Shown: in pieces, positions 1 through 9,815 of the stretch | How positions within the stretch are numbered: the first letter of the stretch is position 1 | Layout: every line of letters starts with the position of its first letter | Assembly: GCA_003165465.1 (NCBI GenBank) | Contig: PLUM01000069.1 | Coordinates: 25,018 to 89,017 of the forward strand | Direction of reading: 5' to 3' | Origin: Acidobacteriota bacterium | GTDB lineage: Bacteria > Acidobacteriota > Terriglobia > Acidiferrales > UBA7541 | DNA length: 64,000 nt | Made by a program: the position numbers and the translations under genes | The notes under the pieces: generated by a model | Database searches by the model: none | Told to the model about the DNA's origin: nothing | Seen by the model: only the letters and a program-made list of their open reading frames with translations

Positions 1-740
1 AACATTTTCATCTGCTCGCTGGTGGTGTTTTGCGCTTCGTCCAGAATGACGAACGAATCGTTCAGCGTGCGCCCGCGCATGAACGCCAGCGGCGCAACCT
101 CCACGATTCCCTTTTCCAGGAATCGCTCCAGTTTGTCGGCGTCCAGCATGTCGTAGAGCGCGTCGTACAGCGGCCGCATGTACGGATCGATTTTCTCCTG
201 AAGCGTGCCGGGAAGAAATCCGAGCCGCTCGCCCGCTTCGACCGCGGGGCGCGCCAGAATGATGCGGTCCACCTGTTTCGTGAGGAGCGCGGAGACCGCC
301 ATGGCCACGGCCAGATACGTTTTTCCCGTGCCGCCCGGACCAATGGCAAACGTCATATCGTGCTTCTCGACCGCTTCCATGTATTGCCGCTGGTTGGAGC
401 TCTTCGGCGTTACGGTTTTCTTGCCGAAAATTCTGGGTCGCGAAGGAGCGCCGGGATCGAGCACCTGGCGCAGCGTCGTCCTCGGATCCTCCGTCGCAAC
501 GCGGATCATGGCCTTCACATCTCCACTGCCCATATGGCGCCCCTCATGGATCAGTTGATTGTATTCCGTGACGATTCGGACGGCTCGGTCTACCTGGGAG
601 GCCTCGCCGTCGATGGCGAGGTGATGGTCATCCTGCAGTTCGATGGTGACGTGCAACGCGGATTCCAGCAGTTTGACGTTTTCGTCCAACGTGCCAAACA
701 GGGATTCCAGTCCGCCGGCAATTTGTACGGTGCGTCGCAT
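1..740 (-). CDS. phoH: PhoH-family ATPase (partial, C-terminus off window)
   Basis: Cytoplasmic P-loop ATPase of the PhoH/YbeZ type, linked in other bacteria to RNA/ribosome maturation. It is absent from the ORF track because it runs off the left edge, but the minus strand reads open from an ATG at 740. Visible features: an N-terminal region of about 125 residues, Walker A GPGGTGKTY near residue 136, the conserved LARPAVEAGERLGFLPG segment, and Walker B FVILDEAQN just before the edge. Only about 246 residues are inside the window, so the last 70 or so of the usual ~320 are missing. YbeY often follows this gene, but that side is not visible. The plus-strand ORF 30..950 is its shadow. Confidence 0.93.
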   Translation of the reverse strand, partial: MRRTVQIAGGLESLFGTLDENVKLLESALHVTIELQDDHHLAIDGEASQVDRAVRIVTEYNQLIHEGRHMGSGDVKAMIRVATEDPRTTLRQVLDPGAPSRPRIFGKKTVTPKSSNQRQYMEAVEKHDMTFAIGPGGTGKTYLAVAMAVSALLTKQVDRIILARPAVEAGERLGFLPGTLQEKIDPYMRPLYDALYDMLDADKLERFLEKGIVEVAPLAFMRGRTLNDSFVILDEAQNTTSEQMKM

Positions 741-924
741 GGAAGATTCGGCCAGCCTAACACTCGGGTCTACGCAAGCCGAAGAGGTCTACACCTCCGC
801 CCTCGCATGAGGTCACCTGAAAGCGTACTTGAAAGAAGCGGAGGGGTCAAGAATATGCGTAACACATGCCCGAGTAATAAATCGGAAGACGCTTCGGCCA
901 TTCCCGGAAATTCCCGGAAATGGC

Positions 925-1989
925 TCAACGATCGCCGCCCGGAATCGTGAGCGCGTCCACCTCGCTGGTCGAAACTTCGACTCCCGATCCCGCCGATTGC
1001 ACATCTCCCCCGACGAGGATCAAGCGATTGCCGATGACTCCCGCGGCCAGCCCGTGCCTGCTGACGGGCATGGACGGCAGGATCGACCACGAATTGCTTG
1101 CCGGATCGTAAGCTTCCACCGAGCGGAACGTCGCCATCATGTGCGAGTCCTGAAACTCTCCCCCGGCAACGTAGATGCGTCCGTTGATCACGCCGGCTCC
1201 CAGCGCGCTGCGCGCCGTGGGCATGCGCGTGCGCGGGGCGCTCCATTTGTCGGTGGCTGGATCGTATTCCTCGACCACGGAAACATCCGTCGCAAGCGCG
1301 ATAAACGCCGCACCAACGCGCCCGCCAATCACGTAAATCTTTCCGTTCACCGCGCCGATGGCCGCATGATTTCGCGGAGTGGGCATCGGACTTCTCTCGC
1401 GCCACGTGTTTGTCGCCGGATCGTATTCCTCAACCGTTCCGACCGACGCCTGGGGCGTATTGAAACTCATGGCGATGTCGGTCGAGCCGGGGAGAAGGCT
1501 GACGCCGCCGATCACGTAAATTTTGTCGCCCGCCGCGACCGCCACGGGCGAGCCTCGCTTCGATGGCATGGGCGCGAGCGCCTTCCAGGTATCAGTGGAC
1601 GGATCGTACTCCCAGGCGTTATTGATTGGCGTCCACGCCGCCGGGCCGGACGTTGGATAGACAAATCCGCCGAACGCATAAATCTTTCCGTGAAATTCCG
1701 TGAACGCCACATGATGCGACGGAAGCGCCATCGGCTTTTTCTTCGTCCAATGATCGGTCGCCGGATCGTATTCGTAGACGAGTCCCTTCGGCTTCCAAAA
1801 AGGAATGAGGCCGGCGAAGACATACATCTTCCCGCCCGCCGCCGCGCCCAGGATTTCCTCGGCCGGCTCGGGAAATGGCGCGAGCTTTTCCCACTTGGCC
1901 TGCGCAAGCGCGGAAGGCGCCGCCGCGTTGAAGGAAAGCACCGCCACGGCCAACTGCATTCCCGCCATGAAAACTTTTTTGAAAATCAT
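925..1989 (-). CDS. secreted kelch-repeat beta-propeller protein
   Basis: Predicted periplasmic or exported six-bladed kelch propeller. I place the start at the ATG at 1989, not at the track start of 2028, because GGGAGG lies just upstream and the protein then opens with a signal peptide (MIFKKVFMAGMQLAVAVLSF... ending near ALAQA). At least five repeats follow with the kelch pattern of GG followed by spaced Y and W, such as KIYVIGGR and VEEYDPATNTW. No enzymatic domain is seen; kelch propellers usually bind carbohydrate or protein, but the ligand cannot be told from sequence. It is separated from phoH by 184 bp holding no gene. The function is unassigned. Confidence 0.85.
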   Translation of the reverse strand: MIFKKVFMAGMQLAVAVLSFNAAAPSALAQAKWEKLAPFPEPAEEILGAAAGGKMYVFAGLIPFWKPKGLVYEYDPATDHWTKKKPMALPSHHVAFTEFHGKIYAFGGFVYPTSGPAAWTPINNAWEYDPSTDTWKALAPMPSKRGSPVAVAAGDKIYVIGGVSLLPGSTDIAMSFNTPQASVGTVEEYDPATNTWRERSPMPTPRNHAAIGAVNGKIYVIGGRVGAAFIALATDVSVVEEYDPATDKWSAPRTRMPTARSALGAGVINGRIYVAGGEFQDSHMMATFRSVEAYDPASNSWSILPSMPVSRHGLAAGVIGNRLILVGGDVQSAGSGVEVSTSEVDALTIPGGDR

Positions 1990-2098
1990 GATCGCCTCCC
2001 GAATCCTTGAACGAGCGGTACTATACAACGGACTGCGGCGCGCCGCATCTCCCTGTTTTTTTCGGTAGTAACTCAGTTTGAGGTTCGCGATTGTTTTG

Positions 2099-2173
2099 GT
2101 AGCGCCGGCATCTTGCCGGCGGTTTTGCGCCGCGACACGGACACGAAAACCGCCGGCAAGATGCCGGCGCTAC
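2099..2173. repeat. dispersed inverted repeat, family B copy 1
   Basis: Two 28-nt arms (GTAGCGCCGGCATCTTGCCG... and its complement) flank a ~19-nt centre containing GCGCCGCGACACGGACACG. A second copy with the same architecture and near-identical centre lies at 39721-39795, so this is a mobile or amplified family and not a gene-specific terminator. Confidence 0.85.
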
Positions 2174-2240
2174 AAGAACCGAATCATCGGAATGACAAGG
2201 TATTTCTAAACACATCTCCAAACTAAGTCACTACCTTTTT

Positions 2241-3395
2241 TTAAGGCGTGGCCGGATCGTGGCTATGAACATTCGGCGTCATTTTCCGCACGACAAATTC
2301 CTGAAAAAGATTCATCACGGCGGTTACGCCAATTCCGATAGCCGCGTTCCCAAACGTCAATCCCACTCGATTATTTCCAGTCGTCGGATAATAAAGATTG
2401 GAGATCCCGCCCGCGGCAATGCTCCCGAGCACATTCGAGTAATTCGCCTGCCAGCGTCCGTTATCGCCCTTGCAGATAAAGGAATTGGCGAGCGCATACA
2501 GAAACCGCGATGGCCTGCTTCCCGTTCCCTTGTAGAAATAGCGCGGGTCCTGTTTCAGGAGAGACGGAAGGATGGCGCTTCCGATGAACGTGCCCGAGAC
2601 CATGTCCGCGTAGTCGGCGCCAAAGCGTTTTCCATAGCCCTGCGCGCCCTGCCCATATCCACTGAAACCATTGCTCGCCTGTTGCGCTCCCGCAATGCCC
2701 CCAGTCATTACGATGGTGACTGGATCCACCGCAGTCCTCCAGGCCAGCTCGAATTTTTGCTTGGAGTTGAGCGGAGCCGCGTTCGGAATGTAGCTGACGT
2801 AAAAATTGGGAACGACGCCGAGAACCCGCTGCTTCTCCTGCTCCTTGATCTGCTCTTCGGCCACTTCAACCTGCGAGGATACAACCTGCATGTTGGTGGT
2901 TTCAGCGGAGATCGCCAGCTCGAACACCGGAACAATGTAGTTCTCTTCAGGATGCAGAATTCCGGAGAATACCTGCGTCGCAAAGCCGTGCGCCACAATC
3001 GCGAGATGGAATGGCCCGGGAGCAATGCGCGCAAAGGAGAATTGCCCATCGTCGCTCGACAGCGCTTCCTCGCTTGTGGATGGAGCATCACGCGTGAGTT
3101 TCACGCGTGCTCCGCCGATGGCCGACCGGCTTGCATCTAAAATCGTTCCGCTGATGCTCCCGGCAACTTCTTGCGCGGGCAACTGCCGGGACTGGGCATG
3201 CAATGGAACGCCCGAGAGCGGAACACTCAGGATCAGCGCGGCGAGCATTCCCGTTCCAGGAATGAACCGCCAGGCATATCGGTCCAAGGACTCCTTGCGC
3301 GAATGTTGTTTCGCTGATCCCACGGCGACTATTTTATGCCGTACTCCCGTTCTGGCAGCATGGATTGTCCGGCCGTGTGACGTAATGTCGCGCAT
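2241..3395 (-). CDS. carboxypeptidase-regulatory-like domain protein, envelope
   Basis: Secreted protein of unknown function. After a hydrophobic segment ending in VPLHAQ come about 80 residues of a carboxypeptidase-regulatory-like (CarboxypepD_reg) fold, with GSISGTILDASRSAIGGARV at its start. The remainder is glycine-rich and aromatic, with GFSGYGQGAQGYGKRFGADY and alternating hydrophobic stretches at the C-terminus, which suggests an outer-membrane-associated domain. The track start at 3395 leaves about 45 residues before the hydrophobic segment and has no clear ribosome site; an internal ATG at 3248 would start directly at the signal sequence. No close partner genes: it is followed by the kelch gene across a family B repeat. 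Confidence 0.7.
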   Translation of the reverse strand: MRDITSHGRTIHAARTGVRHKIVAVGSAKQHSRKESLDRYAWRFIPGTGMLAALILSVPLSGVPLHAQSRQLPAQEVAGSISGTILDASRSAIGGARVKLTRDAPSTSEEALSSDDGQFSFARIAPGPFHLAIVAHGFATQVFSGILHPEENYIVPVFELAISAETTNMQVVSSQVEVAEEQIKEQEKQRVLGVVPNFYVSYIPNAAPLNSKQKFELAWRTAVDPVTIVMTGGIAGAQQASNGFSGYGQGAQGYGKRFGADYADMVSGTFIGSAILPSLLKQDPRYFYKGTGSRPSRFLYALANSFICKGDNGRWQANYSNVLGSIAAGGISNLYYPTTGNNRVGLTFGNAAIGIGVTAVMNLFQEFVVRKMTPNVHSHDPATP

Positions 3396-3657
3396 CGAAA
3401 ATTACAGGCAGGCCACGAGTCTTTCCTCGAATGATCCGAAAAAGTCTCGGCCGTTGCGTCGAAAACTGAAACAAAACGCGCTTGCAATAATTTACACGTC
3501 ACCATGAATTGCTTGACACTCGGCCTTCCCCGTTCTAATCTCCCGCACAAGTTCGGAGTGCAGGGGCGGCCATTGCAATTAAGTAAGAGATGCTTCTGCT
3601 GTCGGTCATCGCACGCGTTTTTTACAGATGCAAAAAATCAGGGGGGGGTGTGGGCTA

Positions 3658-6600
3658 ATGAATCTGAAAAAGACGATTAGGTTTGCTCTCGTGGTGTGTG
3701 TTTTAGGGTTATCTCTCATTCATGCGAGGCCGATAAACGCGCAGGTGGCCGGCGGAACGCTCTCCGGGACCATTACGGACCCGTCCGGCGCGGCTGTCCC
3801 TAACGCCCAGGTCGGGATCAAGAACTCGGCGACAGGTATTACCAGAAGCGTTACAACGAACGCGGACGGTTTTTATTCGGCGGCGAACCTTCTTCCCGGG
3901 GAGTATGAGATCGCGGTTTCCTCGACTGGATTCAACACCGGGGTGAAGAAAGGCATTACGATCAATGTGGGAGCGGAGCCGGTGTTTAACATGGCGCTGG
4001 AGATCGGCACGCTGGCAAATCGCGTCGAAGTGACCACCGAGGCCCCCACCGTACAACTCACCAGTTCCGATATCAGCGCCACGGTGAATGCGACCACCGT
4101 CCGGGAACTTCCCCTGAACGGCCGCAGTTGGACGGACCTGGCGGCCCTGCAGCCCGGCGTGGACACGATCCAGACGCAGCCCAGCTTTGCTACGGGCGCG
4201 GATCGCGGCAATCGGGGTTTTGGCCAGCAGTTGACCATCTCCGGCGCGCGCCCGCAGCAAAACAATTATCGTCTGGACGGCATCAGCCTGAACGATTACG
4301 CCAATGGCGCGCCCGGCAGCGTGCTGGGCGGAAACATGGGCGTGGACGCCATCCAGGAGTTCTCCGTCCTCACCAGCAATTATTCGGCGGAGTACGGCAA
4401 GACGTCCGGAGGCGTGGTCAACGCGATTACGCGCTCGGGAACGAACGCTTTCCATGGAAGCGCGTACGAGTTCTTGCGGAATAGCGCGCTCGACGCGAGG
4501 AATTTCTTTGAAGATCCCACGCAACCTAAGGCCGCTTTTAAGAGGAACCAGTTTGGCGGCACGTTCGGCGGGCCGATCGTGAAGAACCGGACGTTTTTCT
4601 TTGCGGACTATGAAGGTAACCGGCAGTCGAAGGGCATCGCCAACGTCGATACCGTTCCCTCGCCTGAAGCGCGCCTGGGGACTTTGCATTGCACGGCGAC
4701 CGACGTTACAAACTCTGTGCCAGGGTGTACGTCAGCAGGAATCATTCACACGGTGATCGTCAACTCGGCGGTTCTGCAGTATCTCCCGCTCTATCCCACA
4801 ACGCCGTCCTGCGGCGGCGCGGACACTTGCGCATCTGTCTTCTCCGGCCAGCAGGTCGTTAGCGAGAATTTCTTCACCACGCGTATCGATCATAAATTCT
4901 CGGACAAGGACAGTGTGTTCGGCACCTACCTGTTCGATAAGTCGCCCTACAATTCTCCCGACTCCTTCGGCAACGTCCTGCTCGAAACGCAATCGTCTCG
5001 CCAGATTGTCGCCGTAGAGGAAACTCACAGCTTCACGCCGAATTTCCTGAATGCCCTCCGCTTCGGCTACAACCACGAATTCGTCAACAACAATTCCAGC
5101 TTCAAGGCGCTGAACTCGGTGGCGGGCGATCCTTCCCTGGGCTCTTTCACGGGGCGGAATGCGTCCGTGGTGAACGTCAATGGGGCGCTTAGCCAAATGA
5201 CGGGAGGCGTAGGCGGGCTTCCGACGTATTTGTATGGTTGGAATTCATTGCAGGGATATGACGACGCTTTCTGGACCAAAGGCGCCCATTCCATTAAGTT
5301 TGGCGCAGCTTTTGAGCGCATGATGCTCCAGGCGACCGCGCTGACGGATGCGAATGGAATTTGGAACTTCCCGGATTTGGAGTCTTTTCTCACAAATAAT
5401 CCCAGCAAATTCGCGGGAGGAGTCGCCAGCTCCCTCACGCCTCGCAACCTTCGCCAGAGCATCTTCGGCGTCTATGTGCAGGATGATTGGCGTTTGCGTT
5501 CCAATTTGACGCTGAATCTGGGCCTGCGTTACGAGATGGCGACCGTGCCGACGGAAACCAACGGAAAAATGGTAAACCTTCGCAACCTCACCGACCCGCT
5601 GCCCGTGTGCGGCGTCATGGTGCCGGGGAGTTGCTCCGGCGTCGGTCCGCTCTTCTCGAACCCGACGCTTCATAACTTCGAGCCGCGCTTGGGATTTGCC
5701 TGGGATCCCCTGGGCAACGGAAAATTGGCCGTGCGCGGAGGAGCCGGATTATTCGATGTGCTGCCTCTGCCCTATCAGTTCATCCTTATGGAGACGCAGG
5801 CGGCGCCTTTCTTTGCATATACCTCGATTAACAATCCGGCGCAGGGTTCATTTTTCAGCGGGCTTCCTTCTCCTCTGCCGTCGGCGTCCTTGCGCTCTAC
5901 CTACGTGGAGTCCAATCCCAAACGCAACTACGTCACGCAATGGAACTTGAATGTGCAATACCAGCTTACGCAGAACTTGGCGGCCATGGTCGCTTACGTG
6001 GGGTCGCGCGGCGTGCACCAGCCGTTCCGTGTAGATGAAGCGAATCTCGCTATGCCGACATTGACCTCGGCAGGGTATCTCTGGCCGCAAGTTGACGTGA
6101 ACGGAAACCTCACTTCAGGGCCAAATGCGGGGACTCCCCTCTTGCCAATCAATCCAGCGTTTGGCTCCGTGCGCGGTATGTTTTATCAAGGCCGCTCTTA
6201 TTTCAACGCCCTTGAAACTCAGTTGTCCAAGCGCATGAGCCACGGCTTCCAAGCTCAGGGCACTTTCACGTGGGGCAAGAGCATGGACACCAGTTCGGCG
6301 ACGCTGGCGGGTGACGCGTTCGGCAATTCGATTTCCAGCCTCAACTGGTTCGATATGCGCTTGACCCGCGGCCTGTCCGATTACAACGTCGGGCGCACCG
6401 TGGTTCTCAACGGCACTTGGGACATCCCGACACCGAAATCCTTCTCCGGCCCCGGACGCTGGCTGGCGGATGGATGGGAACTCGGTGCCATTTTCACGGC
6501 GAGCGACGGCGTGCCATTCACTCCCACATGGGGGACAGGCAGCGACCCCGCGAATACGCTCAGCAGCGACGATTTCGCGTATCCGAACCGGCTTCCCGGA

Positions 6601-7077
6601 TGCAACTTGACAAATCCGGGCCATCCCGAGAACTATATCAATACGAATTGCTTTGCTGTCCCCACGGCGCCGAATGCTACCTTTTTCACAGCGAACTGTA
6701 ACCAGTTTCCAGCGTCGATCCAGCCGAGTTCGGGACCCGCAGTGCAAGTCGCATCCCCGCTATGTTTCAACCTTCGCGGAAATGCCGGCCGCAATATATT
6801 GAACGGGCCGGGCGTCACCAACCTGGACTTCTCGGTATTCAAGAACAACGAAGTCAAAAGAATCTCGGAGACCTTCAACGTTCAATTTCGCGCGGAGATG
6901 TTTAACATCCTGAATCACCCCAACTTTGCGCCGCCGGGACCGGGTGACGGCAATACCGACATCTTCGATGCCAGTGGAAACTCGCTTTCTCCCTCGTCGG
7001 GGGGGCTGGCGGGAGTGCTGTTGAGGACGACCATCCCGGAACGGCAAATTCAATTCGCGATCAAAATCAGTTTCTAA
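3658..7077 (+). CDS. TonB-dependent receptor with N-terminal regulatory domain (Oar-like)
   Basis: Outer-membrane beta-barrel receptor, likely for uptake of an organic ligand. Start chosen at ATG 3658 (MNLKKTIRFALVV) instead of the track start 3628 because a signal peptide begins there and a G-rich stretch lies just upstream. Order: signal peptide ending INAQ, carboxypeptidase-regulatory-like domain (GGTLSGTITDPSGAAVPNAQ), plug domain around residues 120-250 (ELPLNGRSWTDLAALQPGV, YRLDGISLNDY), then a barrel of about 850 residues ending in QIQFAIKISF with the terminal aromatic typical of outer-membrane proteins. Length 1139 aa fits Acidobacteriota Oar-like receptors. No SusD-like partner is adjacent. 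The ligand is unknown. Confidence 0.92.
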   Translation: MNLKKTIRFALVVCVLGLSLIHARPINAQVAGGTLSGTITDPSGAAVPNAQVGIKNSATGITRSVTTNADGFYSAANLLPGEYEIAVSSTGFNTGVKKGITINVGAEPVFNMALEIGTLANRVEVTTEAPTVQLTSSDISATVNATTVRELPLNGRSWTDLAALQPGVDTIQTQPSFATGADRGNRGFGQQLTISGARPQQNNYRLDGISLNDYANGAPGSVLGGNMGVDAIQEFSVLTSNYSAEYGKTSGGVVNAITRSGTNAFHGSAYEFLRNSALDARNFFEDPTQPKAAFKRNQFGGTFGGPIVKNRTFFFADYEGNRQSKGIANVDTVPSPEARLGTLHCTATDVTNSVPGCTSAGIIHTVIVNSAVLQYLPLYPTTPSCGGADTCASVFSGQQVVSENFFTTRIDHKFSDKDSVFGTYLFDKSPYNSPDSFGNVLLETQSSRQIVAVEETHSFTPNFLNALRFGYNHEFVNNNSSFKALNSVAGDPSLGSFTGRNASVVNVNGALSQMTGGVGGLPTYLYGWNSLQGYDDAFWTKGAHSIKFGAAFERMMLQATALTDANGIWNFPDLESFLTNNPSKFAGGVASSLTPRNLRQSIFGVYVQDDWRLRSNLTLNLGLRYEMATVPTETNGKMVNLRNLTDPLPVCGVMVPGSCSGVGPLFSNPTLHNFEPRLGFAWDPLGNGKLAVRGGAGLFDVLPLPYQFILMETQAAPFFAYTSINNPAQGSFFSGLPSPLPSASLRSTYVESNPKRNYVTQWNLNVQYQLTQNLAAMVAYVGSRGVHQPFRVDEANLAMPTLTSAGYLWPQVDVNGNLTSGPNAGTPLLPINPAFGSVRGMFYQGRSYFNALETQLSKRMSHGFQAQGTFTWGKSMDTSSATLAGDAFGNSISSLNWFDMRLTRGLSDYNVGRTVVLNGTWDIPTPKSFSGPGRWLADGWELGAIFTASDGVPFTPTWGTGSDPANTLSSDDFAYPNRLPGCNLTNPGHPENYINTNCFAVPTAPNATFFTANCNQFPASIQPSSGPAVQVASPLCFNLRGNAGRNILNGPGVTNLDFSVFKNNEVKRISETFNVQFRAEMFNILNHPNFAPPGPGDGNTDIFDASGNSLSPSSGGLAGVLLRTTIPERQIQFAIKISF

Positions 7078-7094
7078 AATATAATGCAGGCTGC

Positions 7095-7130
7095 ACCGCG
7101 TTCCCGACCGCCGCCGGTCGGGAACGCGGT
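7095..7130 (+). terminator. 15-bp hairpin downstream of TonB receptor
   Basis: Perfect 15-bp stem ACCGCGTTCCCGACC with a 6-nt loop, 18 nt after the receptor stop. There is no T tract after it, so it may act as an RNA end-protecting hairpin or weak terminator and not as a classical intrinsic terminator. Confidence 0.5.
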
Positions 7131-7208
7131 TCCCAAGCGCTTGTATCGCGAGCGTGCAAATGATGGCGGCGGAATTCAGATCGCAGATTCTTCCAAGGAG
7201 ATACTAGA

Positions 7209-8228
7209 GTGAGAAAATCGCTGGGCATATTCCTGCTTCTGTTTGTCGCGTTCGCGCCAACCGCGGGCGCGCAAGAAAAATCGCCGCTAAAATTGGTTGC
7301 CACCACTCCCCTGCCGAATTTCACGGGCGATTTCGACCATTTCGCGGTTGATCTTAAAGGGAAACGCCTGTTTCTTACGGCCGAGGATCACAAGACAGTC
7401 GAAGTCTTCGACCTGGACGGCAAGCGGATCCACAGCATCACCGGCTTTGGGCAGCCCCACGCCGCCCTCGTGTTGTCCGATTCCAACATCATCGTGAGCG
7501 ACGGTGATGACGACTTCGGAAGGGTCGAGCTGGTGGACGGAAAAACCTACAAAATCCTCGGCACCATTAAATTGCCCGATGGCGCGGACGGCGCTGTATT
7601 CAATCCCGTGAATCAGTATTACTACGTGGAGAGCGGCAGCGACGACCCCAAAGCAAAAACTCACGAAATCAGCATCATTGACACCAAGACCTTCAAACTC
7701 GTCGGCGCAATCACCCTGCCCGGCAGCCATTCCGAGGCCATGGCCATCGACCGCGCCGGCAAGACGATGTACATCAATCTTACGGGAGCGGATCAGGTCG
7801 GAGTCGTGAACCTGGAGACGCGCAAGCTGATCGCGCAATGGCCCATTCCCGATGCGCAAACCGCGGACGGGCTGGCTCTCGATGAGCTGAATCACCGCTT
7901 GTTTATCGCCACACGAAAACCGGCCAAATTTTTCGTGTACGACACCGCTACAGGGAAAATAGTGACCACGATGCCGACCGCCGAGATGCACGACGACTTG
8001 TGGTTCGACGTCGCGCGCAAACGAATCTACGTCACTGGCACCGAAACCACTTCCGTATTGGAGCAGCGCGACGCCGACCACTACGCGCATGTCGCGGACG
8101 TTCCGACGGGATACCGCGCCAAGACTTCCGTCTACGTTCCCGAACTGAATCGTCTGTACATCGCCGTTTCCGGCAAGGGCAAGCCGGACGCAAAATTGGC
8201 GTTGCAAGTCTATGACGTTCAGCCCTGA
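7209..8228 (+). CDS. secreted YncE-like beta-propeller protein
   Basis: Periplasmic seven-bladed propeller of the YncE / surface-layer-associated type. The GTG start at 7209 is supported by AAGGAG about 8 nt upstream and by the signal peptide MRKSLGIFLLLFVAFAPTAG that follows. Repeated blades show the pattern of VEVFDLDGKRI, ISIIDTKTFKLV and VGVVNLETRKLI, each followed by a short turn. No catalytic motif is visible. It lies downstream of the TonB receptor and upstream of the Tat-exported hydrolase, all on the same strand, but the gaps of over 130 bp leave co-transcription open. YncE proteins bind DNA or ligands in other organisms; that role is not shown here. Confidence 0.8.
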   Translation: MRKSLGIFLLLFVAFAPTAGAQEKSPLKLVATTPLPNFTGDFDHFAVDLKGKRLFLTAEDHKTVEVFDLDGKRIHSITGFGQPHAALVLSDSNIIVSDGDDDFGRVELVDGKTYKILGTIKLPDGADGAVFNPVNQYYYVESGSDDPKAKTHEISIIDTKTFKLVGAITLPGSHSEAMAIDRAGKTMYINLTGADQVGVVNLETRKLIAQWPIPDAQTADGLALDELNHRLFIATRKPAKFFVYDTATGKIVTTMPTAEMHDDLWFDVARKRIYVTGTETTSVLEQRDADHYAHVADVPTGYRAKTSVYVPELNRLYIAVSGKGKPDAKLALQVYDVQP

Positions 8229-8490
8229 AATTCGCTGGGCTTGCCGGGATCTGCCGTGCCCTAAACCGGCACTCTCATCCCGGCAAGTCCACTTCTTAAA
8301 GCGTGATGGAACGTGCAGTTCGGCAAATCCCTTCAAACGTCGCCACAAAAACACATCCCCAACGGAATTGCCCTTGCTGAACAGGTGTACAATGGCCACC
8401 GTTCCCGGGCGCAAGACCGGCATTCCAGTTTGCAATCGAAAACCCGAAACGAAATCGCTCGTTTGAACCGTGGAAATTCGAGGAGGAACG

Positions 8491-9645
8491 ATGACGGACG
8501 AACAAAAATCTGCAGCGGATGGACTAACGCGGCGCGAAGTCATGATGCGCACCGCCTGGGCTGGACTGGGCGCGGCTTCGGCTCTGATGGCGGCCGGAGG
8601 CGTGGAAAAGCTTTTGGGGCAGATACAGCCGCGCGTGGACGAATCGTCGCCGCGCATCGGCTGGCCGTCGGTCGAGAAGCTTCCGCCGATTGACGATCGC
8701 TACCCGATCATGCCCAGCTGGAATACCGAACTGCGGCAATTGGCGCCCAACGTCTATGTCTACCAGCAGCAGGGCGGCACGGGGCACCTCAACGCGGGTA
8801 TCTCCAACGCCGGCCTCTTCGTCGGCGAAGGCTCGCTCTTGGCGTTCGACGCCCTGGGATTTCCGCTCCAAACCAAAGCCTTCATCGCCGCAGCCAAACA
8901 GGCCACCGGCGGCAAACCCATCACGCAACTGATCAACAGCCACCACCATGGCGATCACGTCGCGGGAAACCAATTCTTCCTACCGGCGCAAATTTTGAGC
9001 CATCCCTATTGCCGGCAGGAAGTGTTGAAGGCCGTGCCCAATACGCCGGCGTCATGGCCAAAGCAGGAGGGCCTCGCGGACGGCACAGAAGCGCGCAAGC
9101 TCGCGCCGCCGACTGTAACGTTTGAAGACAACCTGATCTACCACATTGGCGGCAATGACGTGGAGTTCCGCTTCGTCGGGCCGGCGCACACCTGGGGCGA
9201 CATGGTGGCCTATTTGCCCAAGCAAAAAATTCTATTCGCGGCGGACTTGGCCTTTTTCCATCTCGTGCCGTATTGCCACAATTCCTATGTGTCCAAGTGG
9301 ATGGAGTCCATCGACAAAGTCATGAAAATGGATGTGGACGTCATCGTTCCGGGCCACGGGCCGGTCGGAGGAAAGAAAGATCTGGCCGAGGCGGGGGAAT
9401 ACTTCCGCTTCCTGAAGGCCGAGGCCAAAAAACGCTATGACGCCAAGATGAGCGCCGGCGCGGCTGCAGCCGACATCAAGATGGGCAAGTACGATAACTG
9501 GATGGGCCCCGAGCGTATCCTGATGAACACCGTCCGCCTGTACGATGAATTCAAGGGCACGCTCACTCCGGACATCGACATGGAAGGCACCAAGCAGGCG
9601 ATTTTGGAATACAACGCGATCAAGGCCGGAAAAAAGTCTGCATAG
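8491..9645 (+). CDS. Tat-exported metallo-beta-lactamase-fold hydrolase
   Basis: Zinc-dependent hydrolase predicted to be exported folded. I start it at ATG 8491 since GAGGAGGAACG precedes that codon; the track start at 8470 has none. The N-terminus has a twin-arginine signal (LTRREVMMR followed by a hydrophobic Ala/Gly stretch). The metal motif is NSHHHGDHVAGNQ, with later ligands in GPAHTWGD, AADLAFFHL and VPGHGP. At 384 aa it is longer than class B lactamases and fits the quinoprotein-relay/SoxH-like MBL group. The substrate is not evident. Confidence 0.85.
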   Translation: MTDEQKSAADGLTRREVMMRTAWAGLGAASALMAAGGVEKLLGQIQPRVDESSPRIGWPSVEKLPPIDDRYPIMPSWNTELRQLAPNVYVYQQQGGTGHLNAGISNAGLFVGEGSLLAFDALGFPLQTKAFIAAAKQATGGKPITQLINSHHHGDHVAGNQFFLPAQILSHPYCRQEVLKAVPNTPASWPKQEGLADGTEARKLAPPTVTFEDNLIYHIGGNDVEFRFVGPAHTWGDMVAYLPKQKILFAADLAFFHLVPYCHNSYVSKWMESIDKVMKMDVDVIVPGHGPVGGKKDLAEAGEYFRFLKAEAKKRYDAKMSAGAAAADIKMGKYDNWMGPERILMNTVRLYDEFKGTLTPDIDMEGTKQAILEYNAIKAGKKSA

Positions 9646-9677
9646 ACCTATCGCGGCTTAACGGTTAAAAGGCAAAT

Positions 9678-9782
9678 TCTCCGTGTCCTCGCTTTTCTCT
9701 GTGCCCTCTGTGTTAAGACTTTCGCTTTTGCCGGCGGAAAAACGTAACACAGAGGACACAGAGAAAAGCGAGGACCCGGAGA
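9678..9782. repeat. inverted repeat, family E copy 1 (ACACAGAGGACACAGAG type)
   Basis: Long imperfect inverted repeat; the arms carry CTCTGTGTTAAGA and its complement AACACAGAGGACACAGAG, separated by a short GC-rich centre. Three related copies occur at about 10675, 50309 and 56863. Confidence 0.8.
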
Positions 9783-9815
9783 GTCCATCTTCCAGTCGCA
9801 CATTCGGCAGGGGAA

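Noticed and set aside
30-950. 306-aa plus-strand ORF
   Set aside because: Antisense shadow of phoH, which shows Walker motifs on the minus strand.
829-2010. 393-aa plus-strand ORF
   Set aside because: Antisense of the kelch gene; Arg/His-rich and without structure.
7209-9645. YncE-like and MBL genes as a TonB-receptor operon
   Set aside because: Gaps of 131 and 262 bp with own ribosome sites and no shared function; left open and not claimed.
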